Shown: positions 1 through 7,202, counted from the first letter of the stretch. The stretch is DNA of 17,248 nt from JBEIHX01 sp044375455 (GCA_044375455.1 JBILMQ010000045.1:1-17248), one strand, 5' to 3'. The notes: a model not told the origin generated them from the letters alone. Numbers and translations: made by a program.

Positions 1-122
1 TGCCCATGCGGCTGGGCGGCCGTTGGGGCCTGTGCAGGGGCCTGCGTTGCGGCCTGCGTCTGGGCTGCAGCCGCAAATCCTGCGGCGGCGACGGCGGTGA
101 GGACAACGAGAATTCTGATCAT
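1..122 (-). CDS. Exported protein of unknown function, N-terminal fragment
   Basis: Reading leftwards from an ATG at 122-120, 40 codons stay open to the window edge. The predicted start is MIRILVVLTAVAAAGFAAAA, a textbook Sec signal peptide: a short basic n-region, a hydrophobic core, and small residues at a likely signal peptidase I site near residues 18-21. A Gln/Ala/Thr/Pro-rich stretch (QTQAATQAPAQAPTAAQ) follows, which looks like a flexible linker in the mature periplasmic or outer-membrane protein. The folded domain lies outside the window, so the function cannot be named. No strong Shine-Dalgarno is visible (GGATG lies just upstream). Support for the gene is the combination of signal peptide, open frame and composition; an accidental open frame in GC-rich DNA remains possible. 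Confidence 0.6.
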   Translation of the reverse strand, partial: MIRILVVLTAVAAAGFAAAAQTQAATQAPAQAPTAAQPHG

Positions 123-238
123 GGGGACATCCAAGCGTGCGCCATCCAAGCGGGTGTTTGTGCCGAGAGCTTGGAGCGCTGTCGACCCTTTCGAGGCGGC
201 CGCGTTCATCCCGTGGTCAGATCGAAGCATCCGCGGAA

Positions 239-367
239 CCCGCCCGGAGGGGCCCGCCCGGAGGGGCCCGCTCGGACGGGCCCGGTCAAATGGGGCCCGG
301 TCAAATGGGGCCCGGTCAAATGGGGCCAGTGAGATGGGGCCGGTGAGATGGGGCCGGTGAGATGGGG
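239..367. repeat. Tandem array A, nine 14-15-bp units
   Basis: Nine head-to-tail units fill the spacer between the MscS gene and the exported-protein gene. Units 1-3 (239-280) are 14 bp of type CCCGCCCGGAGGGG with one variant copy. Units 4-6 (281-325) are 15 bp, CCCGGTCAAATGGGG, identical to one another. Units 7-9 (326-367) are 14 bp of type CCGGTGAGATGGGG. Neighbouring copies are the most alike, as expected from stepwise duplication by slippage or unequal exchange. Each unit starts with CC or CCC and ends with GGG or GGGG, so junctions form GGGGCCC-like palindromes and a G-run recurs every 13-15 bp. Reading frames through it are repetitive low-complexity translations, not genes. Confidence 0.95.
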
Positions 368-387
368 CCAAGGCAGGCGAGACCGGC

Positions 388-409
388 CGCCAGGAGGATC
401 GGCCTGGCG
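388..409 (-). other. Inverted repeat downstream of the MscS gene
   Basis: CGCCAGG (388-394) and CCTGGCG (403-409) form a perfect 7-bp stem with an 8-nt loop, about 90 bp past the MscS stop codon. It could end or stabilise the mscS transcript, but no T-run follows on that strand, so it is not called as an intrinsic terminator. Confidence 0.3.
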
Positions 410-441
410 CACCGCGCCGTCCCGCGGACGCGACCATGGCC

Positions 442-465
442 GCAGAGCAGAGCAGAGCAGAGCAG
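442..465. repeat. GCAGA pentanucleotide microsatellite
   Basis: Almost five perfect copies of GCAGA lie 35 bp beyond the MscS stop codon, in non-coding DNA. Together with array A it shows that this spacer is prone to tandem duplication. Copy number may vary between strains. Confidence 0.9.
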
Positions 466-499
466 GCTGCAAGCGCGGGCCACGGGCGGCGCAAGGGCC

Positions 500-1336
500 T
501 CACGCTTTGGGCGGCGTGCGTTCGATATGATAGGTGACGCTTGTGGGATAAGCGATGGTGACGCCGCCAGCATCGAGCGCGAGCTTCAGCCGGCGCAGCA
601 GATCAGGTCGCAGATCGGGAACGTCCTGCGTTCTGCACCAGGCGCGCGCCTGGATGTTGACCGCATGATCTGCGAGCTTGGTGACTTTCACCCACACCGG
701 CGGATCGCCGCTTACCCGCGGGTCGGCGGCCACGGCGTCGCGGACAATCCCGATCGCGCGGTCGATGTCGTCCTCATACGAGACGCCGACATCAAGATCG
801 ATGCGGCGCGTGTCGTGATGCGTGAAGTTCGTGATTGGCGCACCCCAGCATTGCCCATTGGGCAGCACGATCCGGACATTGTCGAGCGTGGCCAGCTCGG
901 TGGTGAAGATGTCGATGTTGCGCACCACCCCTTTTTGGCCTGACACCTCGACATAGTCGCCGATCCGATAGGGACGGAACAGGATCAGCATGACGCCCGC
1001 GGCGACATGCGACAGCGCGCCCTGCAACGCGAGGCCGATGGCGAGCGCGGCTGCGCCAAGGACGGCGATGAGACTGGTGGTCTCCACCCCGAAACGCGAC
1101 AGGACGGCGATCGCGACGAGCGCAAGCACGCTCCAGCGCACGATCGAGGAGAAGAACGCCGCCAGCGTCGCATCGACGTTTCGAAGGCGACCCGCCGCGC
1201 GACGAACCAGTTCAGCCAGGACGCCAGAGATCCACAGACCGGTGATCAGGATGAGAGCAGCCGCGCCCAGGTTCATCAGACCCGCCACGAGGACTGGCTG
1301 ATGGTCGGCCCACAGGCGGGCGATGGCGGCTTCCAT
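500..1336 (-). CDS. MscS-family small-conductance mechanosensitive channel
   Basis: A 278-residue inner-membrane protein that should open under membrane tension to release solutes during hypo-osmotic shock. Three hydrophobic segments are visible (about residues 15-40, 62-83 and 88-120). The third has the Ala/Gly-rich pore-helix pattern of MscS (VLGAAALAIGLALQGALSH) and runs into RPYRIGDYVEV (121-131), the conserved entry to the beta domain. The beta domain motif VLPNG follows at 157-161, then an alpha/beta C-terminal domain. Length matches minimal three-helix MscS proteins such as E. coli MscS (286 residues). The ATG at 1336 is preceded by AAGGA at a suitable distance. It is transcribed divergently from the ABC transporter genes with a 97-bp spacer, so the two promoters may overlap. 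A repeat-rich spacer follows its 3' end. The family is clear; the specific paralogue is not. Confidence 0.93.
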   Translation of the reverse strand: MEAAIARLWADHQPVLVAGLMNLGAAALILITGLWISGVLAELVRRAAGRLRNVDATLAAFFSSIVRWSVLALVAIAVLSRFGVETTSLIAVLGAAALAIGLALQGALSHVAAGVMLILFRPYRIGDYVEVSGQKGVVRNIDIFTTELATLDNVRIVLPNGQCWGAPITNFTHHDTRRIDLDVGVSYEDDIDRAIGIVRDAVAADPRVSGDPPVWVKVTKLADHAVNIQARAWCRTQDVPDLRPDLLRRLKLALDAGGVTIAYPTSVTYHIERTPPKA

Positions 1337-1433
1337 GGCGGCTTCCTTGCAGCGGCGGCGCGGTCGATGGACGGCGGATTCGTCGCACTCCGCAAGGCTG
1401 CGCCCGGCGCGCGAACGGCATTAAACTCACCGC

Positions 1434-2351
1434 ATGATCGAAGTCACGGATCTGGCATATGAGTATCCCACGAAGCGTGCGCTGGAACATGTTTCTTTCA
1501 GCGTAGCGCCGGGCAGCGTGACCGCGCTGGTGGGTCCCAATGGCGCAGGCAAGACCACCCTGCTGCGCCTTCTCGCCGCGCTCGATGCACCCTATGCGGG
1601 CCGCGTCGTCGTCGATGGCCTCGACGCGGCAGCCCATCCCCGACTGGTCCATCAACGGCTCGGATATCTCCCGGACTTCTTTGGTCTTTATGATGAACTG
1701 ACAGTACGCCAATCGCTGATCTACGCCGCGCTGGCCCGCAAAGTCGGGCGCGACAAGGCAGAGGCGGCCGCAGCGCAGACAGCCGCGCGGGTCGGCCTGG
1801 CCGATCGCCTGAGCGAACGCGGATCGGAACTGTCGCGCGGTCTGCGCCAGAGATTGGCGATCGCTCAGACCATCGTGCACGCGCCGCGCGTGCTGCTGCT
1901 GGACGAGCCGGCTGCTGGCCTTGATCCGGAGGCGCGCCGGTCGCTGTCCAACCTGATCCTTGACCTGCAGCGCGACGGCATGACGATCATCGTGTCGTCC
2001 CATATCCTGGCCGAACTCGAGGATTACTGCTCGGCCATGCTGGTGATGTCGCAAGGACGCCTGATCGGCGGCGGCGCGATTTCAACGCAAACGGGCGGGC
2101 GCCAGCGCGTGCGCCTGCGCGCCGCCGGCAGCGGGCTGGCAGAGGCCCTGACCGCGCGCGGGCTCACGCCCGCGCTGTGCGTCGGCGGCGACGGCGCCTT
2201 GCTGGTCGAGATCCCCGACGGACCCGAGGCCCGCGCAGCGCTGCTGCGAGACCTCGTCACGGCGGGCGTCGCGGTCAGTGACTTCGCCGAGGCGCCGCGC
2301 ACGCTGGAGGAAGCCTACCTGTCGGAAGTCGGCGCAGGAGAGCGGCGATGA
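1434..2351 (+). CDS. ABC transporter ATP-binding protein
   Basis: A 305-residue cytoplasmic ATPase of an ABC-2-type transporter. Walker A is GPNGAGKTT (34-42), the signature is LSRGLRQ (133-139), Walker B is VLLLDEP (153-159), with the D-loop GLDPEA just after and the switch histidine at 190 (SSH). The signature departs from LSGGQ, as is common in the CcmA/DrrA-like exporter group, where LSRGMxQR occurs. About 90 residues after the nucleotide-binding core form the regulatory C-terminal domain usual for that group. The ATG at 1434 gives the expected start MIEVTDLAYEY; no strong Shine-Dalgarno is visible. The stop overlaps the permease start (ATGA), implying translational coupling and a two-subunit transporter. 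The substrate cannot be deduced; drug, lipid or polysaccharide export are all possible. Confidence 0.93.
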   Translation: MIEVTDLAYEYPTKRALEHVSFSVAPGSVTALVGPNGAGKTTLLRLLAALDAPYAGRVVVDGLDAAAHPRLVHQRLGYLPDFFGLYDELTVRQSLIYAALARKVGRDKAEAAAAQTAARVGLADRLSERGSELSRGLRQRLAIAQTIVHAPRVLLLDEPAAGLDPEARRSLSNLILDLQRDGMTIIVSSHILAELEDYCSAMLVMSQGRLIGGGAISTQTGGRQRVRLRAAGSGLAEALTARGLTPALCVGGDGALLVEIPDGPEARAALLRDLVTAGVAVSDFAEAPRTLEEAYLSEVGAGERR

Positions 2352-3739
2352 ACCCGGAACTGCAACGCAATCTGTGGCTGGAATTCACGCCGCGGCGGCT
2401 GGTTCTGATGGCGCTGGTCCTGAGCGTGACCCTCGGCGTCACGGCGCTGGCGGCCTCGCCGCAGGAGCGCCTGGAGAACATGGCTTCCCTGGGCTTTGGC
2501 CTCTATGGCCTCATCGTCATGCTGTGGGGCGCGCGCAACGCCGCCAACGCGCTTGCCGGCGAGGTTCGCGATCGTACGTGGGACATGCAGAGGCTGTCGG
2601 CCATCGACCCCTGGTCGATGACCTGGGGCAAATTGCTGGGCTCGACAGCCTACACCTGGTTCGGCGGCCTTCTGGCGCTCACGCCCTTCATTATCGTCTC
2701 CCTCAACGAGCCGCACCGGCACGGGCCGGTCTTTCTGGCGCTCTGTCTGGCGCTCGGGGCCGGCGCGCAGGCGCTGGCGCTGCTGCTCTGCCTCGCGGCC
2801 GCGCGGCGGCGACCACAGGCCGGACGCTTTGATGTCCTGATCTATGCACTCGTGGCGTTCGGCATCGCCTCCGCCGTCATGCAGACGGTTCAGGCGCTGC
2901 GCGAGGGACCCGCCGACAGCGCGGCGACGCCAACGGTCGTCTGGATGGGCGCGGAGCATCCGCTCGTCGCCTTCTGCGCCGCAAGCGCGCTTGTGTGGGC
3001 CGGCGTCGCTGTATTCGGCTGCTGGCGTCTTATGCGGCGCGAGTTGATGATGCCGCATGACGTCGCCGGCGCACTCATCGTTCTGACCATCATCGCGCTT
3101 TATGCGATGGGCTTCGTCCAGCCGGAGCCGGACCAGTCCCTGGTTCATTATCTGGCGAACGCATGCGGCGTCGGCGCGATCGCCGCCGGTCTGTTCACCG
3201 CCGCCTGCACCGTTGCCGAACCGAAGGATCAGGTGGCGCTGCGCTGGATCGCAGCCGCCTGGCGTCGCGGCGCGCGCGGCGCAGCGCTGGCGCGCGCTCC
3301 AGGCTTCACCATCGGCTTCACGATCACCCTGATTCTCGGGCTCCTCGCCGCAGGTCTGTCAGTCCTTGGCCCAACACAGCTGACGACCGGAGAGAACGCC
3401 ACGCCGGTGTGGCCGCTCATCCTCGCGGCGCTGGGTTTCCTGGCCCGGGACATCATGATCTTCGTGTTCTTTCATGCAGCCCCGCGCCAGCGCCGCGGCG
3501 ACTTCGCATCGCTTGTCCTGCTCGCGCTGCTCTACGGCGCCGGCGCGGTTCTGACGAGCCTCGCCCCGCTCGAAGGATTGCGCGGCCTGTTTGTTCCGAC
3601 CCCGGAGGCGGCAGCCGCATCGATCACTCCAGGCGGCCCGCCCATCATGTTCCTGGCGCCTTGGCTGGAGGCCGCGCTGGTCGCTTATCTCGCGCGCGCC
3701 CGGCTCGCAGCGCCGGGCGCGCGCCCAGGCCCAGCCTGA
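2348..3739 (+). CDS. ABC-2-type transporter permease
   Basis: A 463-residue polytopic membrane protein with repeated hydrophobic stretches, for example about residues 18-36, 47-61, 104-118, 128-152 and 162-180, and more in the second half. It starts on the ATG that overlaps the ATPase stop (2348-2351), so the two genes are almost certainly co-translated as the membrane and ATPase halves of one transporter. The segment GEVRDRTWDMQRLSAIDPWS (71-90) resembles the cytoplasmic coupling region of ABC-2 permeases that lies after the second membrane segment. The C-terminus is Ala/Arg/Pro-rich. There is no catalytic motif and the substrate is unknown. Frame, context and hydrophobicity support the call; the family is assigned from pairing and topology rather than a diagnostic motif. 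Confidence 0.85.
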   Translation: MNPELQRNLWLEFTPRRLVLMALVLSVTLGVTALAASPQERLENMASLGFGLYGLIVMLWGARNAANALAGEVRDRTWDMQRLSAIDPWSMTWGKLLGSTAYTWFGGLLALTPFIIVSLNEPHRHGPVFLALCLALGAGAQALALLLCLAAARRRPQAGRFDVLIYALVAFGIASAVMQTVQALREGPADSAATPTVVWMGAEHPLVAFCAASALVWAGVAVFGCWRLMRRELMMPHDVAGALIVLTIIALYAMGFVQPEPDQSLVHYLANACGVGAIAAGLFTAACTVAEPKDQVALRWIAAAWRRGARGAALARAPGFTIGFTITLILGLLAAGLSVLGPTQLTTGENATPVWPLILAALGFLARDIMIFVFFHAAPRQRRGDFASLVLLALLYGAGAVLTSLAPLEGLRGLFVPTPEAAAASITPGGPPIMFLAPWLEAALVAYLARARLAAPGARPGPA

Positions 3740-3774
3740 CGGGCCCCGCTCGCCAAACAACCCGCCACATCGGG

Positions 3775-4230
3775 GTGATGGGCGTGTCCGGCGTTGGCAA
3801 GACCACGATCGGTCTGGCGCTGGCTGACCGGCTCGGGCGCGCATTCGTGGACGCCGACGACTTCCACCCGCCGGCCAACCGGGCGAAGCTCGCAGCCGGA
3901 CTGGCGTTGGACGACCTGGACCGCGCGCCCTGGCTCGCCGCCTTGCGCGCGCATCTGGACGCGGCGCCAAATCCGGTCGTCTTTGCCTGCTCTGCCCTCA
4001 AGGCGGCCTATCGCACACAGCTCGAACCGGCCGTCTGGGTCTGGCTCACGGGCGATCCCCGGATGATCCAACGCCGGCTGCAGGCGCGCCGCGGGCACTT
4101 CATGCACCCTGGCCTTCTGGCTTCGCAGATCGCTGCGCTGGAGCCGCCCGATCACTGCATCGCCTGCGACATCGCCCGCGCGCCAAACGCAGTTGTGGAT
4201 CATATCCTGGAGCGCCTCAGACAAAGTTGA
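3775..4230 (+). CDS. Gluconokinase-type carbohydrate kinase
   Basis: A small P-loop kinase expected to phosphorylate D-gluconate to 6-phosphogluconate, feeding the Entner-Doudoroff or pentose phosphate pathway. Visible motifs in order: Walker A GVSGVGKTT, the family-typical DADDFHPPANRAKLAAG, the lid-region DLDRAPWLAAL, FACSALKAAYR, and HFMHPGLLASQIAALEPP near the end. All match GntK/IdnK proteins. The start is uncertain. GTG 3775 and ATG 3778 both place the P-loop at the very N-terminus and remove most of the first beta-strand (RHIGVMGVSG in homologous position), giving about 150 residues against a usual 160-180. The frame is open upstream, and a CTG at 3736 overlapping the permease stop would restore the strand, but it is a rare start. 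It lies 35 bp after the permease, probably in the same transcript. Confidence 0.82.
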   Translation: MMGVSGVGKTTIGLALADRLGRAFVDADDFHPPANRAKLAAGLALDDLDRAPWLAALRAHLDAAPNPVVFACSALKAAYRTQLEPAVWVWLTGDPRMIQRRLQARRGHFMHPGLLASQIAALEPPDHCIACDIARAPNAVVDHILERLRQS

Positions 4231-4276
4231 CGTCGTGTCACGAACGCGCCAGAAACTGCGGACGCACAACAAACAG

Positions 4277-4299
4277 GCGCTGCGGCCAGGGCCGCGCGC
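4277..4299 (+). other. Hairpin in the leader of the tetR operon
   Basis: GCGC (4277-4280), a single bulged T, GCGGC (4282-4286), the loop CAGG, then GCCGC and GCGC (4291-4299) form a 9-bp GC-only stem with a 4-nt loop. It begins 46 bp after the gluconokinase stop. It could end the upstream transcript, though no T-run follows, or form part of the tetR leader. Confidence 0.45.
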
Positions 4300-4315
4300 T
4301 GCGGGAGAGGAAGCG

Positions 4316-4546
4316 ATGTCAGCCCGCGCGCCCCACGCGCTGCGCCAGCCTGCGCTCGCCGCAGCTGCGCGGCTGGAACCGCAGCCCCGCGACCCTGCAG
4401 CGGGCGTGACGTCAGCCGTTGCGCCTGGGCGGGGTTGGCCTGGGCGGGGTTGGCCTGAGAGGGCCGGTGTATGGCGGGCTGGTGTATGGCGGGCTGGTGT
4501 ATGGCGGGCTGGGGGTGGGCCGGCCGGCTTGGGGCGGACGACATGA
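4316..4546 (+). CDS. Possible small ORF ending on the tetR start codon
   Basis: A 76-codon frame begins with an ATG at 4316 preceded by GGGAGAGGAAGCG, one of the better ribosome-binding sequences nearby, and stops at TGA 4544-4546, which overlaps the tetR ATG (ATGA). The product would be basic and rich in Ala, Arg, Pro and Gly, and ends in five-residue repeats (GRGWP twice, AGVWR three times) encoded by the 15-bp arrays. No family is recognised. The good ribosome site, the ATGA junction and the frame-preserving 15-bp units fit a leader peptide coupled to tetR. The biased composition is also what a chance frame in GC-rich repeat DNA would give, so this is a candidate only. Confidence 0.3.
   Translation: MSARAPHALRQPALAAAARLEPQPRDPAAGVTSAVAPGRGWPGRGWPERAGVWRAGVWRAGVWRAGGGPAGLGRTT
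4345..4376 (+). other. Hairpin inside the tetR leader
   Basis: CCAGCC (4345-4350), a bulged T, GCGC (4352-4355), an 11-nt loop, then GCGC and GGCTGG (4367-4376) form a 10-bp GC-rich stem with one bulge. It lies within the candidate small ORF, between its ribosome-binding site and the 15-bp repeats, a position compatible with translation-dependent folding. Its role is inferred only. Confidence 0.45.
4424..4453. repeat. Tandem array B1, two 15-bp units
   Basis: Two perfect copies of CCTGGGCGGGGTTGG (4424-4438 and 4439-4453) are followed by a diverged partial third copy (CCTGAGAGGGCC). In the frame of the candidate leader peptide each unit encodes Pro-Gly-Arg-Gly-Trp. It lies 90-120 bp upstream of the tetR start. 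Confidence 0.9.
4427..4449 (+). other. Canonical G-quadruplex motif in the tetR leader
   Basis: G-runs at 4427-4429, 4431-4434, 4442-4444 and 4446-4449 are separated by loops of 1, 7 and 1 nt, satisfying the usual G3+N1-7 rule on the non-template strand, so the motif would be present in the leader RNA. A second, looser set (GGG, GGGGG, GGG, GGGG between 4506 and 4534, last loop 11 nt) lies just before the tetR start. Folding is predicted from sequence only. Confidence 0.6.
4466..4510. repeat. Tandem array B2, three 15-bp units
   Basis: Three perfect copies of GGTGTATGGCGGGCT (4466-4480, 4481-4495, 4496-4510), followed by GGGGGTGGG. Each unit contains an ATG in the tetR frame (4471, 4486, 4501), so the array creates in-frame alternative starts upstream of tetR. 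In the candidate leader frame each unit encodes a five-residue repeat (Ala-Gly-Val-Trp-Arg). Confidence 0.95.
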
Positions 4547-5166
4547 CACCCGCGATCCTCGACTTCAGTCGCGACACCGGCAAGCGGGCGCGCACCAAGG
4601 CGGCCAACCGGCAGTCCATTTTGGATGCAGCGCGCGCGGTGTTCGCCGAATTGGGCTATGAGGCGACCACCGTGCGCGACATCATCCGGCGCACCGGTCT
4701 GGCCAGCGGGACGTTCTACAATTACTTCAAGTCCAAGGAAGAAGTGTTCCACGCTTTGCACGACGACGGCGTACAGCGCTTCCGTCCCCTGCTGCGCCAT
4801 GCCTATGACACCGCGGCGACGTTTGAGGACTTCGTGCGCACAGCCTACCGGGCGTTCTTCCGGTTCATGATTGAAGAGGCGCCGCTCTCGCGCGTGCGGG
4901 TCGCATCGCCGGACATGACATTCGTGCGGTTCGACACCCCGGAGAACCTGGCGCTGTTCAAGGAACTCGAAGCCGACATCGCGCGCGCAATCGCCATGGG
5001 GCACATCCCCCCGGTCGATCCGGAATACTTCGCAGCCGCCGCGTACGGCATCGCCCAGCAAATGGCCGACCGGCTGCTCGCACGCGACCGGGCCGATCCG
5101 GAAGGCGCAGCCAATTTCGCCACCGCCCTGCTGTTGGGCGGTCTGTCACGTTTGCAACGGGAATAG
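4543..5166 (+). CDS. TetR-family transcriptional regulator
   Basis: A 207-residue DNA-binding repressor-type protein. The N-terminal helix-turn-helix runs roughly from residue 24 to 70: ILDAARAVFAELGYEATTVR leads into the recognition region RRTGLASGTFYNYFKSKEEV, the classic TetR signature. The remaining helical domain (about 75-207) would bind an unknown small ligand. The ATG at 4543 is preferred because it gives a normal-length leader before the HTH. The in-frame ATGs at 4471, 4486 and 4501 would add repeat-encoded Met-Ala-Gly-Trp-Cys units and have no good ribosome site. The gene heads a tight plus-strand run (9 bp to the hydrolase), so it probably controls its own operon. The true operator is not identified. 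Confidence 0.93.
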   Translation: MTPAILDFSRDTGKRARTKAANRQSILDAARAVFAELGYEATTVRDIIRRTGLASGTFYNYFKSKEEVFHALHDDGVQRFRPLLRHAYDTAATFEDFVRTAYRAFFRFMIEEAPLSRVRVASPDMTFVRFDTPENLALFKELEADIARAIAMGHIPPVDPEYFAAAAYGIAQQMADRLLARDRADPEGAANFATALLLGGLSRLQRE

Positions 5167-5175
5167 GAGCCTTTC

Positions 5176-6213
5176 ATGTCCTTCGCGGCGTTTCTCGCCA
5201 GGGCCCTTTTGAAGCTGCCTGACCCTCTGCTCGTCAGGCTCGCCGGCGGCGAGATGGTTGAAATCGCGGGGCGCAGGCTCAATCCGCACTTTCAGTATCT
5301 AGCCCATCTCCTGCGCAGGCGCCGGTTCCAGCCGCAGTCGACCCCGGCGCGGGCGCGGGCGTCCTTTGCCATGTTCGCCGCCATGGCGACGGGCAAGATC
5401 GAACCGGGGGTGACGGCGCAACCGGTATCGATCGATACCGGCGAGCGGCGGATACCCGCGCGCATCTATCGGCCGAACAACCAGTCGCCCGGCCAGCCGG
5501 TGTTTGTGTTTTACCATTATGGCGGCGGCGTCACGGGCGATCTTGAGACCTGCCACGTCTTCTGCAGCATGATCGCCAAGATCGTCCGCTGCCCGGTTCT
5601 GTCGGTCGACTATCGTCTGGCGCCGGAACACAAATGGCCGGCCGGCCTCAATGACGCCATCGACGCCTATCTTTGGGCGGTCAAAAGTGCGCGCAGCTTC
5701 GGCGCCGCTCCTGACACCGCGGCCGTCGGCGGCGACTCGATGGGCGGCAATTTCGCCGCCATCGTGTGCCAGGAGATGAAACGAAGGGGCCTCGCCCAGC
5801 CAGCCATGCAGCTGCTGATCTATCCGGGGGTGGACATGGCAAGCGAGACCCCGTCGATGACAGCCTTCGCCGACAGTTTCCCGCTGAACCAGGACCTGAT
5901 GAGGTGGTATGCGCGACATTATCTGCCCGAAGGAGCCGATCTCTGCGATGTGCGCATATCGCCGCTGCGCGCCGATGATCTCTCCGGGCTTGCGCCAGGC
6001 GTGGTCATCACCGCTGGCTTCGATCCGCTGGTCGACCAGGGCTTTGCCTACGCTGAGAAGCTGAAGGCGGCCGGGGTGGACACCATCTACCGGTGCTATG
6101 ACGCGCTTGCCCACACCTTCACCGCATGCACGGGCGTCGTGCCGGCAGCAGACCGCGCCTGCCGGGAAATCTGCAACGACGTCGCCCGCACGCTTGCAAA
6201 AGCGCGCGCATGA
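5176..6213 (+). CDS. Alpha/beta hydrolase, hormone-sensitive-lipase (HSL) type
   Basis: A 345-residue serine esterase/lipase. The oxyanion motif reads HYGGG (114-118), the nucleophile elbow GGDSMGGN gives Ser188, the acid is probably Asp283 (GFDPLVDQG) and the base His313 (ALAHTFT). The order and spacing are those of bacterial HSL-family esterases, as is DYRLAPEHKWPA (145-156). The family usually has HGGG directly after the histidine; here a Tyr is inserted, which may alter acyl-chain preference. No signal peptide is seen, although residues 1-25 are hydrophobic and could associate with the membrane. The ATG at 5176 follows AGGAG. The stop overlaps the next gene (ATGA). It probably hydrolyses a carboxylic ester whose acid is then handled by the CoA-transferase downstream; that link is inferred. 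Confidence 0.9.
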   Translation: MSFAAFLARALLKLPDPLLVRLAGGEMVEIAGRRLNPHFQYLAHLLRRRRFQPQSTPARARASFAMFAAMATGKIEPGVTAQPVSIDTGERRIPARIYRPNNQSPGQPVFVFYHYGGGVTGDLETCHVFCSMIAKIVRCPVLSVDYRLAPEHKWPAGLNDAIDAYLWAVKSARSFGAAPDTAAVGGDSMGGNFAAIVCQEMKRRGLAQPAMQLLIYPGVDMASETPSMTAFADSFPLNQDLMRWYARHYLPEGADLCDVRISPLRADDLSGLAPGVVITAGFDPLVDQGFAYAEKLKAAGVDTIYRCYDALAHTFTACTGVVPAADRACREICNDVARTLAKARA

Positions 6214-7193
6214 TGCGCGCCTTCGTCTGCACACGACTGAGCGACGACCTGTCGGGCGTCGCAGTCATGGATCAGGCTGCCCCCTCCCCGGGGCCCGGGG
6301 AGGTGCTGGTGCGCGTGCGCGCCGCAAGCGTGAACTTCCCGGACATCCTGATGTGCCAGGGCAGATACCAGTTCAAGCCGGATCCGCCCTTCATCCCAGG
6401 GATGGACATCGCCGGGGACGTGGTCGCGACAGGCCACGGGGTGGACGCCTTTGCGCCGGGCGACGCGGTGGCAGGCGGCGCCAGGCTCGGCGGGTTCGCT
6501 GAATTCGCCGTCGCGCCTGCTGCAGGCCTGCGGCGCAAACCGGCCGCCATGAGCTATGCGCAGGCAGCCGCCTACCAGGCGGCGTATCTGACCGCCTATG
6601 TGGCGCTGGTGCGGCGCGCCCGGCTGCAGCCCGGCGAGACGGTGCTGGTGCACGGCGCAGCTGGCGGCGTGGGGCTCGCCGCCGTCGACGTCGCCAAGCT
6701 TCTGGGCGCCACCGTCATCGCCGCCTCCGCCAGCGACGTCAAACTCGAGGCGGTGGCTGCACGCGGCGCCGATCACACCATCAATGTGACAGGCGGATTT
6801 CGAGACAGGGTGAAGGACCTGACCAAGGGTCGCGGGGCCGATGTGATCTTCGACCCGGTCGGAGGCGACATCTTCGATGAAAGCGTCCGCTGCATCGCCT
6901 TCGACGGACGCCTGCTGGTCATCGGCTTCACCAGCGGACGCATCCCGTCGATATCCGTCAATATGCCCCTGATCAAAGGTTTCTCCGTGATCGGCGTGCG
7001 CGCCGGGGAGTACGGGCGCCAGTTCCCGGAGCGCGGGCGCGAAAACCTGCAGGCCATATGGCGCTGGGCTGAAGACGGCAGGCTTGCACCCTATGTCCAC
7101 AGCGAGACGCCGCTGCGTGACGCGCGAAAGGCGCTGGCGCTCCTTGAAAACCGTCACGTCATCGGCAAAGCAATCGTGCGACCAGACCTGTAG
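6210..7193 (+). CDS. NADPH:quinone oxidoreductase-like MDR protein (zinc-independent)
   Basis: A 327-residue medium-chain dehydrogenase/reductase. The N-terminal GroES-like fold contains RAASVNFPDILMCQGRY (38-53) and PFIPGMDIAGDV. The Rossmann domain carries the nucleotide motif VLVHGAAGGVGLAAVDVAK (about 146-163), with AAGGVG typical of NADPH-dependent quinone oxidoreductases and enoyl reductases. The structural and catalytic zinc cysteines of alcohol dehydrogenases are absent, so a zinc-independent reductase is expected. The ATG at 6210 overlaps the hydrolase stop; a second ATG follows at 6213 and either could serve. It probably reduces an alpha,beta-unsaturated carbonyl or quinone in the same pathway as its neighbours; the substrate is unknown. 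Confidence 0.9.
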   Translation: MMRAFVCTRLSDDLSGVAVMDQAAPSPGPGEVLVRVRAASVNFPDILMCQGRYQFKPDPPFIPGMDIAGDVVATGHGVDAFAPGDAVAGGARLGGFAEFAVAPAAGLRRKPAAMSYAQAAAYQAAYLTAYVALVRRARLQPGETVLVHGAAGGVGLAAVDVAKLLGATVIAASASDVKLEAVAARGADHTINVTGGFRDRVKDLTKGRGADVIFDPVGGDIFDESVRCIAFDGRLLVIGFTSGRIPSISVNMPLIKGFSVIGVRAGEYGRQFPERGRENLQAIWRWAEDGRLAPYVHSETPLRDARKALALLENRHVIGKAIVRPDL

Positions 7194-7202
7194 AGGGGCG
7201 TG

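Noticed and set aside
239..367. A possible CRISPR array or small CRISPR-like locus
   Set aside because: Units are contiguous with no unique spacers, repeat length is only 14-15 bp, and no cas gene is present. The same applies to the arrays at 9167-9292 and 9412-9495.
206..472. Open frames through array A, both strands, with HLTGP-type repeats
   Set aside because: They exist only because the repeat lacks stops; no ribosome-binding site, no family resemblance, and all frames give similar low-complexity peptides.
4407..4414. TGACGTCA palindrome as a TetR operator
   Set aside because: Only 8 bp, with no second copy nearby. The 5-1-5 inverted repeat TCGTG-T-CACGA at 4233-4243 is equally short; neither is enough to call an operator.
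4471..4542. TetR starting at ATG 4471 with Met-Ala-Gly-Trp-Cys repeats
   Set aside because: The added residues come only from array B2 and precede an already complete TetR N-terminus; no good ribosome site. Not fully excluded.
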